A stretch of 56,164 bases of DNA from JBFHFS01 sp041583495 (GTDB lineage Bacteria > Bacteroidota > Bacteroidia > Bacteroidales > Marinilabiliaceae), in NCBI GenBank assembly GCA_041583495.1, contig JBFHFS010000035.1:1-56164 (forward strand), read 5' to 3'. Under the pieces are notes generated by a model, which was not told where the DNA came from, did not search any database, and was given only the letters and a program-made list of their open reading frames with translations. Of the stretch, positions 25,747 through 34,070 are shown piece by piece. Position 1 is the stretch's first letter, and each line of letters starts with the position of its first letter. A program made the translations under genes and the position numbers.

Positions 25747-28548
25747 TTAATTCTTAATCATTTTTTTAGTTGTGATACCTTTCTCAGAATGGATTCTAAT
25801 ATAATAAACACCATTAGATAAATTGTTGGTTGGTATAGAATTTAAATCTGAATTTATTTCCTTAACTTTTTTACCCAAAATAGAATAGATTTCAACTTTC
25901 GTAAGTGGTGTTTCGGAATCTATAGTTAAGATATTGGTAACTGGGTTAGGATATAAATTAAGCCCTTTTGCTAATCGTTCATCATCAATGCTTACAGCAC
26001 CGCAATCCTCTGAATAGTTTGTTGTTTCATCTTTCTCCCAGGAAGCATATACACCTGTACCTGCATTCGCTTCTGTTTCGTTATCAACTTGCAAACAGGT
26101 TAAATTAGGGTTATCTATAGCATTGAAACTTGTTAAAATACTATTATTCCCATTTTTTACATTTAAACTTGTTAGTTGATTACTGAAACACCTAAAACTT
26201 ATTAAAGCAGAATTTAGACTTACATCCAAAGTTGCAAGGTAGTTTCTATAACAAACAAATGTTTCCAAAGCAAGGTTTTGACTTACATCTAGATTGGTAA
26301 GTTGACAATCCCCAAGATATAATTCTACTAAAGCAGTATTTTGACTTATATCTAAACTTGTAAGCTGATTATCCCCACAACCTAATTTTTCTAAAGCAGT
26401 ATTTTGACTAACATTTAAACTTGTAAGTTGATTATCATAACAATGTAAATCATTTAATACTATATTTTGACTTACATCTAAACTTGTAAGATTATTAGAC
26501 CAACAAGCTATTATCCTTAATTCTGAATTTTGGCTAACATCTAAGCTTGTAAGTTGATTAACCTCACAATAGAAATTTCGTAAATTAATATTTTGACTCA
26601 AATCTATACTTGTAAGCTGATTCCTTCTGCAAATTAACGATGTTAAGCTTGAAAAGTCGCGAATACCCGTTAGATCACTAATTTCTTTATCTTCTACATT
26701 TAGTGATGTAATTCCTGAGATATTTGAAGTCACCACATAATCATCTAAAACATCATCGTAGCCAAGATCAATAAGCGCTTGTTCAAAATTATCATCAGGT
26801 ACATAAGTTAAATTTTCAGCCTGGCAATCTTCAGAATAGCCTGCTATGGCATCCTTTAACCAATCTGCATAAACCCCGCTTCCTGCTATGGCAGCTGAGG
26901 CGTCATCTACCTGGATACAGGTTAATAAAGGATTTTCCGTTGCTGCTAAATATGTTAATATTTGATTATTACCATTTTTTACGTTGAGATATTTCATTAA
27001 ATCATTCTGTACACAACGAAGATATTCCAGTTTAGGATTTTGACTTAGATCCAAGCCTGTGATTGGATTTGCAGAACAGAATAAAGTTGTCAATTCGATA
27101 TTCTTACTTAGATCTAAACTCTCAATTTGAGTAAGATCACAACCCAATGTGTTTAAAGCAACATTATTACTTAGATCTAAACTTGTAAGCGGATTGATAT
27201 TACATCCTAATCCTGTAATAGCGGTGTTATTACTTAAATCTAAACTTGTAAGTTGATTAGAATCACATCTTATCCATGTCAAGGCAGTATTTTTACTAAT
27301 ATCTAAACGGGATAGATCATTATCTGTACAATATAATTCCTGTAAACTTGAAAAATCTTCAATACCTGTTAAGTCGGCAATACCCTTGCTAGACACATCT
27401 AATGTCGTAATCCCTGAAATATCAGATGTGGCAACACTTTGATTTATTGTACCATCCGAATCAATACCTAAATCTATTAATGCCTGTTCAAAATTAGCAT
27501 CAGGAAAATAAACGACTAATCTTTCAAAAACCCAAGTTTCTTTTGACAATTCTGTCTGCCCATAATTTTCGGCTCCTCCAAAAAGCACAATATCTCCACC
27601 ATCAACGCTGATTTCAGTAAGAGCATGCCTCCACATAGCCGGGGGGGTAACAAAACTTGATTGCGAATGTTCTGACCAGGTATTATCACTCAGATCATAT
27701 ATCCAGGTGTCATCCAATAATTCAGGATTATAAATATCACCACCTATATAATCCCAATAGAGGCCACCATAAAGAATTACTTTATCTCCTCCAAGAAATG
27801 CCATATCATGGAAATATCGACCTAACGGAGTTCCTCCAGGATTCATCAAGGTCCATGTATTGTTAATAAGATCATATACCCAGGTTTCCTGATTGACATG
27901 TAACCTATCACCTGCAGTTAGATAATCCACTCCTCCGAACATTACTGCCTTCTGGTCGCCTATTTTGGCCATGGAATGATAGACTCTTCCCAATGGTGGT
28001 GATGTCGCAGGATACATTTGAACCCAGGTACCATCACTCAGATCAAAGATCCATGTTTCATTATTAAAATTACCGCCTCCATAAAGCAACACCTTGTCGT
28101 CGCCCATATATACCATCTCATGGTATGCGCGAGCTGAAGGACTCGAGGCTGGTGTCAAAAGTGTCCAACTCTCATCGCTCAGATCAAACAACCATGTATC
28201 ACCCTGAGCAGTTTCATGTCTATTTCCACCAAATAACAAAACTTTGTCATCGCCAATATAGGCCATTTTATGACCGTCCCTAGCACTAGGTTTGGTAGTC
28301 AGCCACGACAGTTGTAGCCATTGTTCACTGCTAAGATCATACACAGAAGTATCATACAATTGACCACCTGAGTAGACCCCACCAAACATTAAAATATTAT
28401 CATCACCTATATAAGCCATATCATGACCCCATCTGCCCTCCAACCATGTATGTTCTCCAATAAATGACCATGAGTGTGTTTGAGAATAAGTAGCCCCAGA
28501 GAATATGAAAATTAAAAGAAAGACCAAGAGTTGAGTATAATTTTTCAT
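25747..28548 (-). CDS. Secreted Kelch / leucine-rich-repeat protein with T9SS sorting domain
   Basis: The 933-residue product has a signal peptide (ending near ATYSQ), then about six Kelch-type blades (residues 25-340; recurring GDDKVLLFGG, TWIFDLSDGTW). Two copies of a module follow, each opening with F-x-P/D-D-x-NFEQALIDLG, running through leucine-rich repeats (LTSLDLSNNTAIT and similar) and closing with LTC-x-QVD...GVYA-W...YSEDC. The last 75 residues are a type A T9SS sorting domain (LNLYPNPVTNILTI ... GVYYIRI ... KKMIKN). It should be exported and attached to the surface. Function is likely adhesion or carbohydrate or protein binding; no enzyme motif is seen. Confidence 0.9.
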   Translation of the reverse strand: MKNYTQLLVFLLIFIFSGATYSQTHSWSFIGEHTWLEGRWGHDMAYIGDDNILMFGGVYSGGQLYDTSVYDLSSEQWLQLSWLTTKPSARDGHKMAYIGDDKVLLFGGNRHETAQGDTWLFDLSDESWTLLTPASSPSARAYHEMVYMGDDKVLLYGGGNFNNETWIFDLSDGTWVQMYPATSPPLGRVYHSMAKIGDQKAVMFGGVDYLTAGDRLHVNQETWVYDLINNTWTLMNPGGTPLGRYFHDMAFLGGDKVILYGGLYWDYIGGDIYNPELLDDTWIYDLSDNTWSEHSQSSFVTPPAMWRHALTEISVDGGDIVLFGGAENYGQTELSKETWVFERLVVYFPDANFEQALIDLGIDSDGTINQSVATSDISGITTLDVSSKGIADLTGIEDFSSLQELYCTDNDLSRLDISKNTALTWIRCDSNQLTSLDLSNNTAITGLGCNINPLTSLDLSNNVALNTLGCDLTQIESLDLSKNIELTTLFCSANPITGLDLSQNPKLEYLRCVQNDLMKYLNVKNGNNQILTYLAATENPLLTCIQVDDASAAIAGSGVYADWLKDAIAGYSEDCQAENLTYVPDDNFEQALIDLGYDDVLDDYVVTSNISGITSLNVEDKEISDLTGIRDFSSLTSLICRRNQLTSIDLSQNINLRNFYCEVNQLTSLDVSQNSELRIIACWSNNLTSLDVSQNIVLNDLHCYDNQLTSLNVSQNTALEKLGCGDNQLTSLDISQNTALVELYLGDCQLTNLDVSQNLALETFVCYRNYLATLDVSLNSALISFRCFSNQLTSLNVKNGNNSILTSFNAIDNPNLTCLQVDNETEANAGTGVYASWEKDETTNYSEDCGAVSIDDERLAKGLNLYPNPVTNILTIDSETPLTKVEIYSILGKKVKEINSDLNSIPTNNLSNGVYYIRIHSEKGITTKKMIKN

Positions 28549-28944
28549 GGCATAAAAGATTTAATCAATTCTATTAAAGTTAGGAATCAATAGGTTTTTT
28601 GTCAATTATATCTATCAGTCCAATAAAATTCGATTTAAAACATAAGTTGAATCTTGAAATAAAAGTATAAGGCAATGAAAAACTAATGCCTTGCCCAAAC
28701 AGAGTAAATATTTGTTGTTCTCCGCTAAAAAATTCTTCCAAAGTACCGACTCTTACTTCAAACCATCGCCCCAGTTTAAACCAAGCAAGTATTCATGGCA
28801 CAAATTATCGTCAGATAAATGTTCCTCAAATTTGAAGAGTGGTAAAACTTTTAAATTTGTTCTTTATTATCTATCCTATTTCCCGCTAAAATGGCGATTT
28901 TTGATTTATACATAAAATGCCTAATCCAATAAAACAATTTAGAA
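28549..28944. other. AT-rich divergent intergenic region
   Basis: About 400 bases between the leftward Kelch/LRR gene and the rightward GH105 relic. It is AT-rich and has no gene or clear repeat. Promoters for both sides should lie here but no good TAnnTTTG match was found. Confidence 0.35.
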
Positions 28945-29743
28945 ATGAGCCATTTAAAAAAATTGTTGGTGCTGATAATGTGGTTCACAACAATCATAGC
29001 TGTTTCACAAAACATAAAGCCACAGGATGTTAAGCAGGATAAGAAACGGTTTGCCGATTGGCAAATTGAACATTATAAAGATGTTTTTAGTAATAATAAA
29101 CCTCACAATCCCCTTGACTGGATCAATGGCGCCTTGTATGTTGGGATGGTAAAATGGGCTGAAATGGCCGATGATGATACCTATTATGAGTGGTTGAAAA
29201 AAATTGGTGAAGAGCATGATTGGAAATTGTGGGACCGAAAGTATCATGCCGATGATCATACTATAGGTCAAATGTATTGTGAATTGTCTCGTAAGTATGG
29301 AGATGAAAAGATGATCGAACCAACTCGGGAACAATTCGATTTTATCATGATGCATCCTTCCAAAAGTAAATTGAATTGGAGAACTCCCTACCATCAGGAT
29401 AGATGGAACTGGTGTGATGCCTTGTTCATGTCGCCGCCTGTTTGGGCAAAATTGTATAAAATAACAGGAGAAAAAAAAATATCTGGACTTTATGGTTTCG
29501 GAATATAAAGCCACCACCAAGTTTATTTTCGATAAGAAAGAGAACCTGTATTATCGGGATGAACGTTATATGGGCCAATTAGATAATGGCACAAAAATTT
29601 TCTGGGGTAGAGGAAATGGATGGGTATTCGCAGGATTGGCTAACATTCTTTCTGAGTTAGATAAAGGAACCAAAGAGTATAAATATTTTTTAGGCATTTA
29701 TAAGAAAATGGCCAGGAAACTGCTGGACCACCTTCGTAAATAA
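28945..29743 (+). pseudogene. GH105-type unsaturated glucuronyl/galacturonyl hydrolase, frameshifted and truncated
   Basis: The first frame (28945-29508) gives a signal peptide and the conserved half of a GH105 enzyme (DWINGALYVGMVKWAEM, ADDHTIGQMY, RWNWCDALFMSPPVW). It breaks in a run of nine A (29471-29479). With one A fewer the protein continues smoothly into the second frame (KKYLDFMVSEYKATT ... IFWGRGNGWVFAGLANIL). That frame then ends at 29743 after KMARKLLDHLRK, where intact enzymes continue for roughly 130 residues more. The A-run shift could be a sequencing error or slippage, but the missing C-terminus is a real truncation of the window sequence. The next gene starts 15 bases later, suggesting a deletion joined them. 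Intact GH105 enzymes remove unsaturated uronic acids left by lyases. Confidence 0.8.
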
Positions 29744-29758
29744 ATAAAAAGTGAAAAC

Positions 29759-30937
29759 ATGAAATCCATTTTGATAGGCACCTTTTTATGGGGTGTTCTC
29801 TTTTATTGTGGGAGCTGTTCCCGTGGTACCGGTATCGGGGAGGCTCGTATTGAAACCGAAAAACTCTTTTTTAAAGAGTTAAAAAAGAGTGAAATACACA
29901 ATGCCTTTTTGGCCGTGTATTCACCCTCACATCCCATCGACTGGAATTATTCAGGCGGAAAATTTCAAAATGGAGATGTTGTTTCGGCTGCCAACCCGTT
30001 CTACACCGCCAGTATCGGAAAAGTCTTTACTGCCACGGCTATTGCCCTGTTGGTGGAACAAGGCCAACTGCGATTTGAAGATCCTGTCGGCCAATATTTG
30101 CCGGACTCAATCGTGAAAAACCTGCATGTTTTGAGTGATCAAGAGTATTCCTCTCAGATAAGAGTCGCTCAGCTGCTGCAGCATACTTCCGGATTGCCCG
30201 ACTATTTTGAAGACCAAACCCTTGATGGCAGTCCCAACGTTATGGAATTACTGTTTGCCGACACCCAAAAATTCTGGACCCCGGAGGAGACCATTTTCTT
30301 TACCAAGGAAAAAATGAAGCCCTTATTTGAGCCGGGAAATGGATACCATTACACCGATACGGAGTATGTTCTGTTGGGCCTGATAATTGAAAAGGTGAGT
30401 GGTAAGAGCCTTCACCATTTTTTCAAAGAAGCTTTCTTCACCCCATTGGATATGAGCCAAACCTTTATGTTTAAACGTTCTAAGCCCATCGAAAAGAGCG
30501 GGAAAATGGCAGAGATATTTGTGGAAGATTTTGAAGTCAGCACCATGAACAGTCTGACGGCCGACTGGGCTGGGGGTGGTATTGTGTCCTCCGCCGGGGA
30601 TCTAATCAAATTCCAGCAAGCTCTTTTTTCGGGGAAAATTATTTCGCCGGAGCTGTTAAAAAAAATGCAACCCTGGGTCCCCGAAAGCCATGGAATGGAA
30701 TACGGGTTTGGTCTGCGGAAGATTTACTTAAAAAAGCTCTTTCCGGTTTTGCCCGATTTAACCCTTATTGGTCACTCGGGGAGCACCGCTTCTTTTATGT
30801 TTTATTGTCCCCAATTGGATGTTTACCTGGCTGGAACGCTTAATCAAACCAGTGAAGTCAAACAATCGGTAGTGCTCATGACAGAGGTCCTGACAATCCT
30901 TAAAAAAGCCCTAAGTCGTGGCGATGCCGTTAATTAA
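29759..30937 (+). CDS. Serine beta-lactamase-like lipoprotein (class C/penicillin-binding type)
   Basis: The 392-residue product has a lipoprotein signal (cysteine at residue 20, YCGSC). The catalytic S-x-x-K motif is S85-I-G-K88 (FYTASIGKVF). The second motif reads Y-T-D (GYHYTDTEYVLLG) where Y-x-N is usual, and HSGSTASF near residue 345 replaces the K-T-G box as in many of these relatives. Members include esterases, D-aminopeptidases and transesterases as well as lactamases, so resistance should not be assumed. It lies directly behind the truncated GH105 gene and may have been brought there by the deletion. Confidence 0.85.
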   Translation: MKSILIGTFLWGVLFYCGSCSRGTGIGEARIETEKLFFKELKKSEIHNAFLAVYSPSHPIDWNYSGGKFQNGDVVSAANPFYTASIGKVFTATAIALLVEQGQLRFEDPVGQYLPDSIVKNLHVLSDQEYSSQIRVAQLLQHTSGLPDYFEDQTLDGSPNVMELLFADTQKFWTPEETIFFTKEKMKPLFEPGNGYHYTDTEYVLLGLIIEKVSGKSLHHFFKEAFFTPLDMSQTFMFKRSKPIEKSGKMAEIFVEDFEVSTMNSLTADWAGGGIVSSAGDLIKFQQALFSGKIISPELLKKMQPWVPESHGMEYGFGLRKIYLKKLFPVLPDLTLIGHSGSTASFMFYCPQLDVYLAGTLNQTSEVKQSVVLMTEVLTILKKALSRGDAVN

Positions 30938-31160
30938 ATCACTATTTCCCTTTAGGACTCGTGTTCCGTTTTCCTTTCTGTACCGGGATTTTTTCTGAAT
31001 ACCGGACCTGGGTTCCCGGCAGGGAGGATTATTATTGGCGAGTTCCCTCTAAGCGAAGGTCTTGCGATTTCTTCTCTGCTTCGGTGCCAAAAGAGGGCTT
31101 ACTGGGGTTTAAAGGTAGTATCCGGAAACCTGGCTTCCGGGCTTGGAGCCCCAAAATCCT

Positions 31161-31850
31161 TTATCCAAATATCTTGGGTTTGTCCCCGCATTCTTCTTTT
31201 TCGAATTCTTCAATCTGATGGAGAAAGCCAAGGGCCTCATCCACCTGGTTTCCACTTCCCTGCAAGAACCAGTTCAACCCCTTTTTGTGGAGGTTCTTTC
31301 TTCGGAGGGCCCGCAGTATGAACGAGGAAAATAATCCCAGCAACAGGGTGATCATCACGAAGGCGATAATCAGGTGGAAGTTAAGGAGGGTCGTCATGTC
31401 AAAATTAAATAGAACTTTGATCAAAAACAGGCCGATAAACGGACTGAAAGGCAGAGCCCAGGCGACAATTTTCAGGTTGGTAATCACCGAGGTTTTTATT
31501 TGAACCATTTTCTTTTGAAGCTTAACCACCGGGGCTTCGTAATCGACAGATAGAATGTGTGTTAACTGCTTTATGGAGGAGACCAGATACATAATCGAAA
31601 ATACTGCCACAACGCTGCCCGAAAAAGCGAAATACCAGGAACTCATATGCATAATCACGAAATTTAAGGCATAAAATGCGGCAAAGGTAAAGAAGATGCC
31701 GGTGCTGACGGGTAGAAAGAGTAAACTTCTCAGCGATGATTGGGCCTTGTCTAACTTTACCTCTTTCAATAGAGAGAGATTAAGCTGTCTGCTATTATCC
31801 AGAAGTGCTTCGTTTTGTCTCCAGATTTCTTGAATGCTATCGTTTTCCAT
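31161..31850 (-). CDS. Four-helix membrane protein paired with an ECF sigma factor
   Basis: The 229-residue product has a cytoplasmic N-terminus (about 45 residues, MENDSIQEIWRQNEALL) and four hydrophobic helices (about 45-70, 75-95, 125-148, 155-178). A basic stretch (RALRRKNLHKKG) and an acidic tail follow. Its ATG is one base after the sigma-factor stop, so the two are translated as a unit. Position suggests an anti-sigma factor or a membrane partner, though no zinc-binding anti-sigma motif (H-x3-C-x2-C) is present. Confidence 0.7.
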   Translation of the reverse strand: MENDSIQEIWRQNEALLDNSRQLNLSLLKEVKLDKAQSSLRSLLFLPVSTGIFFTFAAFYALNFVIMHMSSWYFAFSGSVVAVFSIMYLVSSIKQLTHILSVDYEAPVVKLQKKMVQIKTSVITNLKIVAWALPFSPFIGLFLIKVLFNFDMTTLLNFHLIIAFVMITLLLGLFSSFILRALRRKNLHKKGLNWFLQGSGNQVDEALGFLHQIEEFEKEECGDKPKIFG

Positions 31851-31851
31851 C

Positions 31852-32358
31852 TTATTGCTGATTAAATTTTTTCTTTAATAGGTTCTTTATCCGGTTGATC
31901 TTTGTGCCCACATTGCTGACTGAAATGCCCAATGCTTTCGAGATCTCCTGGTGGCTGTTTCCATCCAGAAACATGATTAAGAGGGCCTTATTCAAGTCGT
32001 TGAGTTCTTCGATGAAGTGCCGTAAGCGTTGAAGGGATTGATCTGTTTCATTCTCATCTGTTTCATCGATCCATACCAGTTTTTCAGGCATCGGTACTAC
32101 ATGTTTTTGGCGGGTTTTATGCTTGCGGTAATGCGATATGGCCAGGTTAAAGGCAACTTTGTACATCCAGGTGGTGACCTTTACCTTGTGGTCAAACTTT
32201 TCATAACCCCTGAGGAGGTGGAAAATAATTTCCTGAATTAAATCTTCCTGTTCGTGGCGGTTGGCGCAATAGCTGTTGACCACCTTATAGATCAATCTCC
32301 GGTGGTCATTAATTAATTGACCTATTTCGGAGTTATTAACTGGTTTTCTTTTTCTCAT
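31852..32358 (-). CDS. ECF-type RNA polymerase sigma factor
   Basis: From ATG 32358 the product is 168 residues. Region 2 is recognisable (RLIYKVVNSYCANRHEQEDLIQEIIFHLLRGYEKFD ... TWMYKVAFNLAISHYRK) and region 4 has the helix-turn-helix HQEISKALGISVSNVGTKINRIKNLL. A GTG at 32397 would add 13 residues without family support, and GACAAAG stands ahead of the ATG as a plausible ribosome site. The membrane protein gene follows after one base. Confidence 0.9.
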   Translation of the reverse strand: MRKRKPVNNSEIGQLINDHRRLIYKVVNSYCANRHEQEDLIQEIIFHLLRGYEKFDHKVKVTTWMYKVAFNLAISHYRKHKTRQKHVVPMPEKLVWIDETDENETDQSLQRLRHFIEELNDLNKALLIMFLDGNSHQEISKALGISVSNVGTKINRIKNLLKKKFNQQ

Positions 32359-32686
32359 CTTTGTCAATTTTTCGACCGCCTGGGATGATTTTCGCACAGG
32401 GTATTATTTTTGCAATGGATGTCCTTAGAAGCCACAGGGGCGAGGGGCCTTTTGGGGTATAGAAAACGTTCTCCATTTTGCTGTTTTTTTTGGTATTTTA
32501 CCCCATTAATCGTCATGCATACCTAAAAATCACACTTTTTCGGGAATTTTTTTTGATTTCTGTTATAATTTCCCTGATAAATCAGTTGCTTTGTTCTAAA
32601 AGGGGATCTTTCATTTTGTTACCTTTGTGTTTGGTGCTGGGGTTTTCTGGCCTAAAAACAATCGTTTTACTTTAATTTACTGCCTT
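32359..32686. other. Divergent region between the sigma factor and the C1 peptidase
   Basis: About 330 bases containing the starts of both transcription units. A TACCTTTG box at 32620-32627 serves the rightward gene. The stretch is T-rich on the plus strand and an open frame around 32478-32675 is a composition artefact. Confidence 0.4.
32620..32627 (+). promoter_or_regulatory. -7 box for the C1 peptidase gene
   Basis: TACCTTTG matches TAnnTTTG and lies 59 bases before the ATG at 32687. No good -33 box at the usual distance is visible. Confidence 0.45.
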
Positions 32687-33949
32687 ATGAATCGTATGAT
32701 TATACTCGTTGTTGCGCTTTTGTCAACCTTCACTGCAATGGCTCAAAACAATGTAAACAAAGGAAAAGTAGAGGTTTTTCCTCAGGGTGAGGGTTATTAT
32801 TATGAATCCATTCTGATGGATGTAAATGCTGTAGATGACTCTTTGCAAAATGCCGATAAACTGCCTTATAAGCGTTTTGTCATGGATCAGTCGGGCATGA
32901 TTCTGCCGGATGATATCTCCCTTTACCAATCGGTATGGACCCACCCTACCGAGTCGCAAGGCAGTGCGGGTACCTGTTGGGCCTTCTCCACCACGGCGTT
33001 CTACGAATCAGAGGTCTATCGTTTGACCGGGAAAAAAGTGGAGATCTCCGAGATCTATACCGTGTACTGGGAATATGTTGAGAAGGCCCGCCGGTTTATC
33101 GAAAAACGGGGGGACTCTAACTTTGACCAGGGTTCCGAAGGAAATGCCGTAGCCCGAATCATGTTAAAATACGGGGCGTTGCCCAAAAATGCTTATGACG
33201 GGTTGATCGATGGCCGCAAGTTTCATGCACACAGACAAATGGTTGCAGAGATGAAGGGTTTTCTTGAATCCCTGAAGGAGAGTAATGCCTGGAATGAAGC
33301 CTCTGCCCTGGAGACCATTCAGTCGATCATGAATCATTATATCGGAGAACCCCCTGCGGAATGTGTGGTGGATGGGAAAAAGTATACCCCTCAAACCTGG
33401 TTGAAGGATTATTTGAAACTCAACCCCAATGATTATGTCGAAATTCTCTCCTATAAACAGGAACCCTATTGGCAGCAAGTGGAGTATATTGTGCCCGACA
33501 ACTGGTGGCACAGTAAGGAGTACTACAATGTTCCGCTCGAGGATTTTATGACCGTGGTTAAAAAGGCCGTAAAAGAGGGCTATAGCATGAGTATTGGCGG
33601 CGATGTTTCAGAATCAGGCTTTAGCCGGGAAACCAACTGTGCCCTGGTACCGGATTACGACCTCCCTTCCGAATATATTAATGAAGATGCACGTCAGTTT
33701 CGTTTTTCCAACGAGACCACCACCGACGATCATGGCATGCAGCTGATTGGTATCCTGGAAGACTTCAACCGAAGTGGGCAGGATTGGTATCTGATAAAGG
33801 ATTCCAGCTCCGGATCCCGCAATGTGGGGGAGGTGGACCCTCGCTTTGGCTATTATTTCTTTCATGAAGACTATATTAAGCTTAAGATGATGGGATTTAC
33901 CGTTCATAAAGATGCCGTGAAGGATCTCCTGAAAAAGTTTAGCCTTTAA
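32687..33949 (+). CDS. Secreted C1 (papain/bleomycin hydrolase-like) cysteine peptidase
   Basis: From ATG 32687 the product is 420 residues with a signal peptide (ending TAMAQ, residue 20). The oxyanion Gln91 and catalytic Cys97 are in ESQGSAGTCWAFS. The histidine is in DDHGMQLIGI (about residue 346) and the third residue position reads WYLIKDSSSG, with Asp where papain has Asn. This matches the BleA/C1-type exported peptidases common in Bacteroidota. Length and insertions resemble aminopeptidase C relatives rather than papain. An upstream TTG/ATG extension (32627) would bury the signal. Confidence 0.85.
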   Translation: MNRMIILVVALLSTFTAMAQNNVNKGKVEVFPQGEGYYYESILMDVNAVDDSLQNADKLPYKRFVMDQSGMILPDDISLYQSVWTHPTESQGSAGTCWAFSTTAFYESEVYRLTGKKVEISEIYTVYWEYVEKARRFIEKRGDSNFDQGSEGNAVARIMLKYGALPKNAYDGLIDGRKFHAHRQMVAEMKGFLESLKESNAWNEASALETIQSIMNHYIGEPPAECVVDGKKYTPQTWLKDYLKLNPNDYVEILSYKQEPYWQQVEYIVPDNWWHSKEYYNVPLEDFMTVVKKAVKEGYSMSIGGDVSESGFSRETNCALVPDYDLPSEYINEDARQFRFSNETTTDDHGMQLIGILEDFNRSGQDWYLIKDSSSGSRNVGEVDPRFGYYFFHEDYIKLKMMGFTVHKDAVKDLLKKFSL

Positions 33950-34070
33950 TTGGACCTAAACCCAGAAGCAAAAAACTGTTCAAGAACCAACCAGGGGGAA
34001 AAATTGATTATTTTTATCCTACAAAATTATTATCCCCGATAGATTCCCGGGGGTGCAACAATAGGGTGTT

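Noticed and set aside
29759..30937. Antibiotic-resistance beta-lactamase
   Set aside because: The S-x-x-K fold family is broad, the second motif is Y-T-D and not Y-x-N, and no K-T-G box is seen; a peptidase or esterase is as likely.
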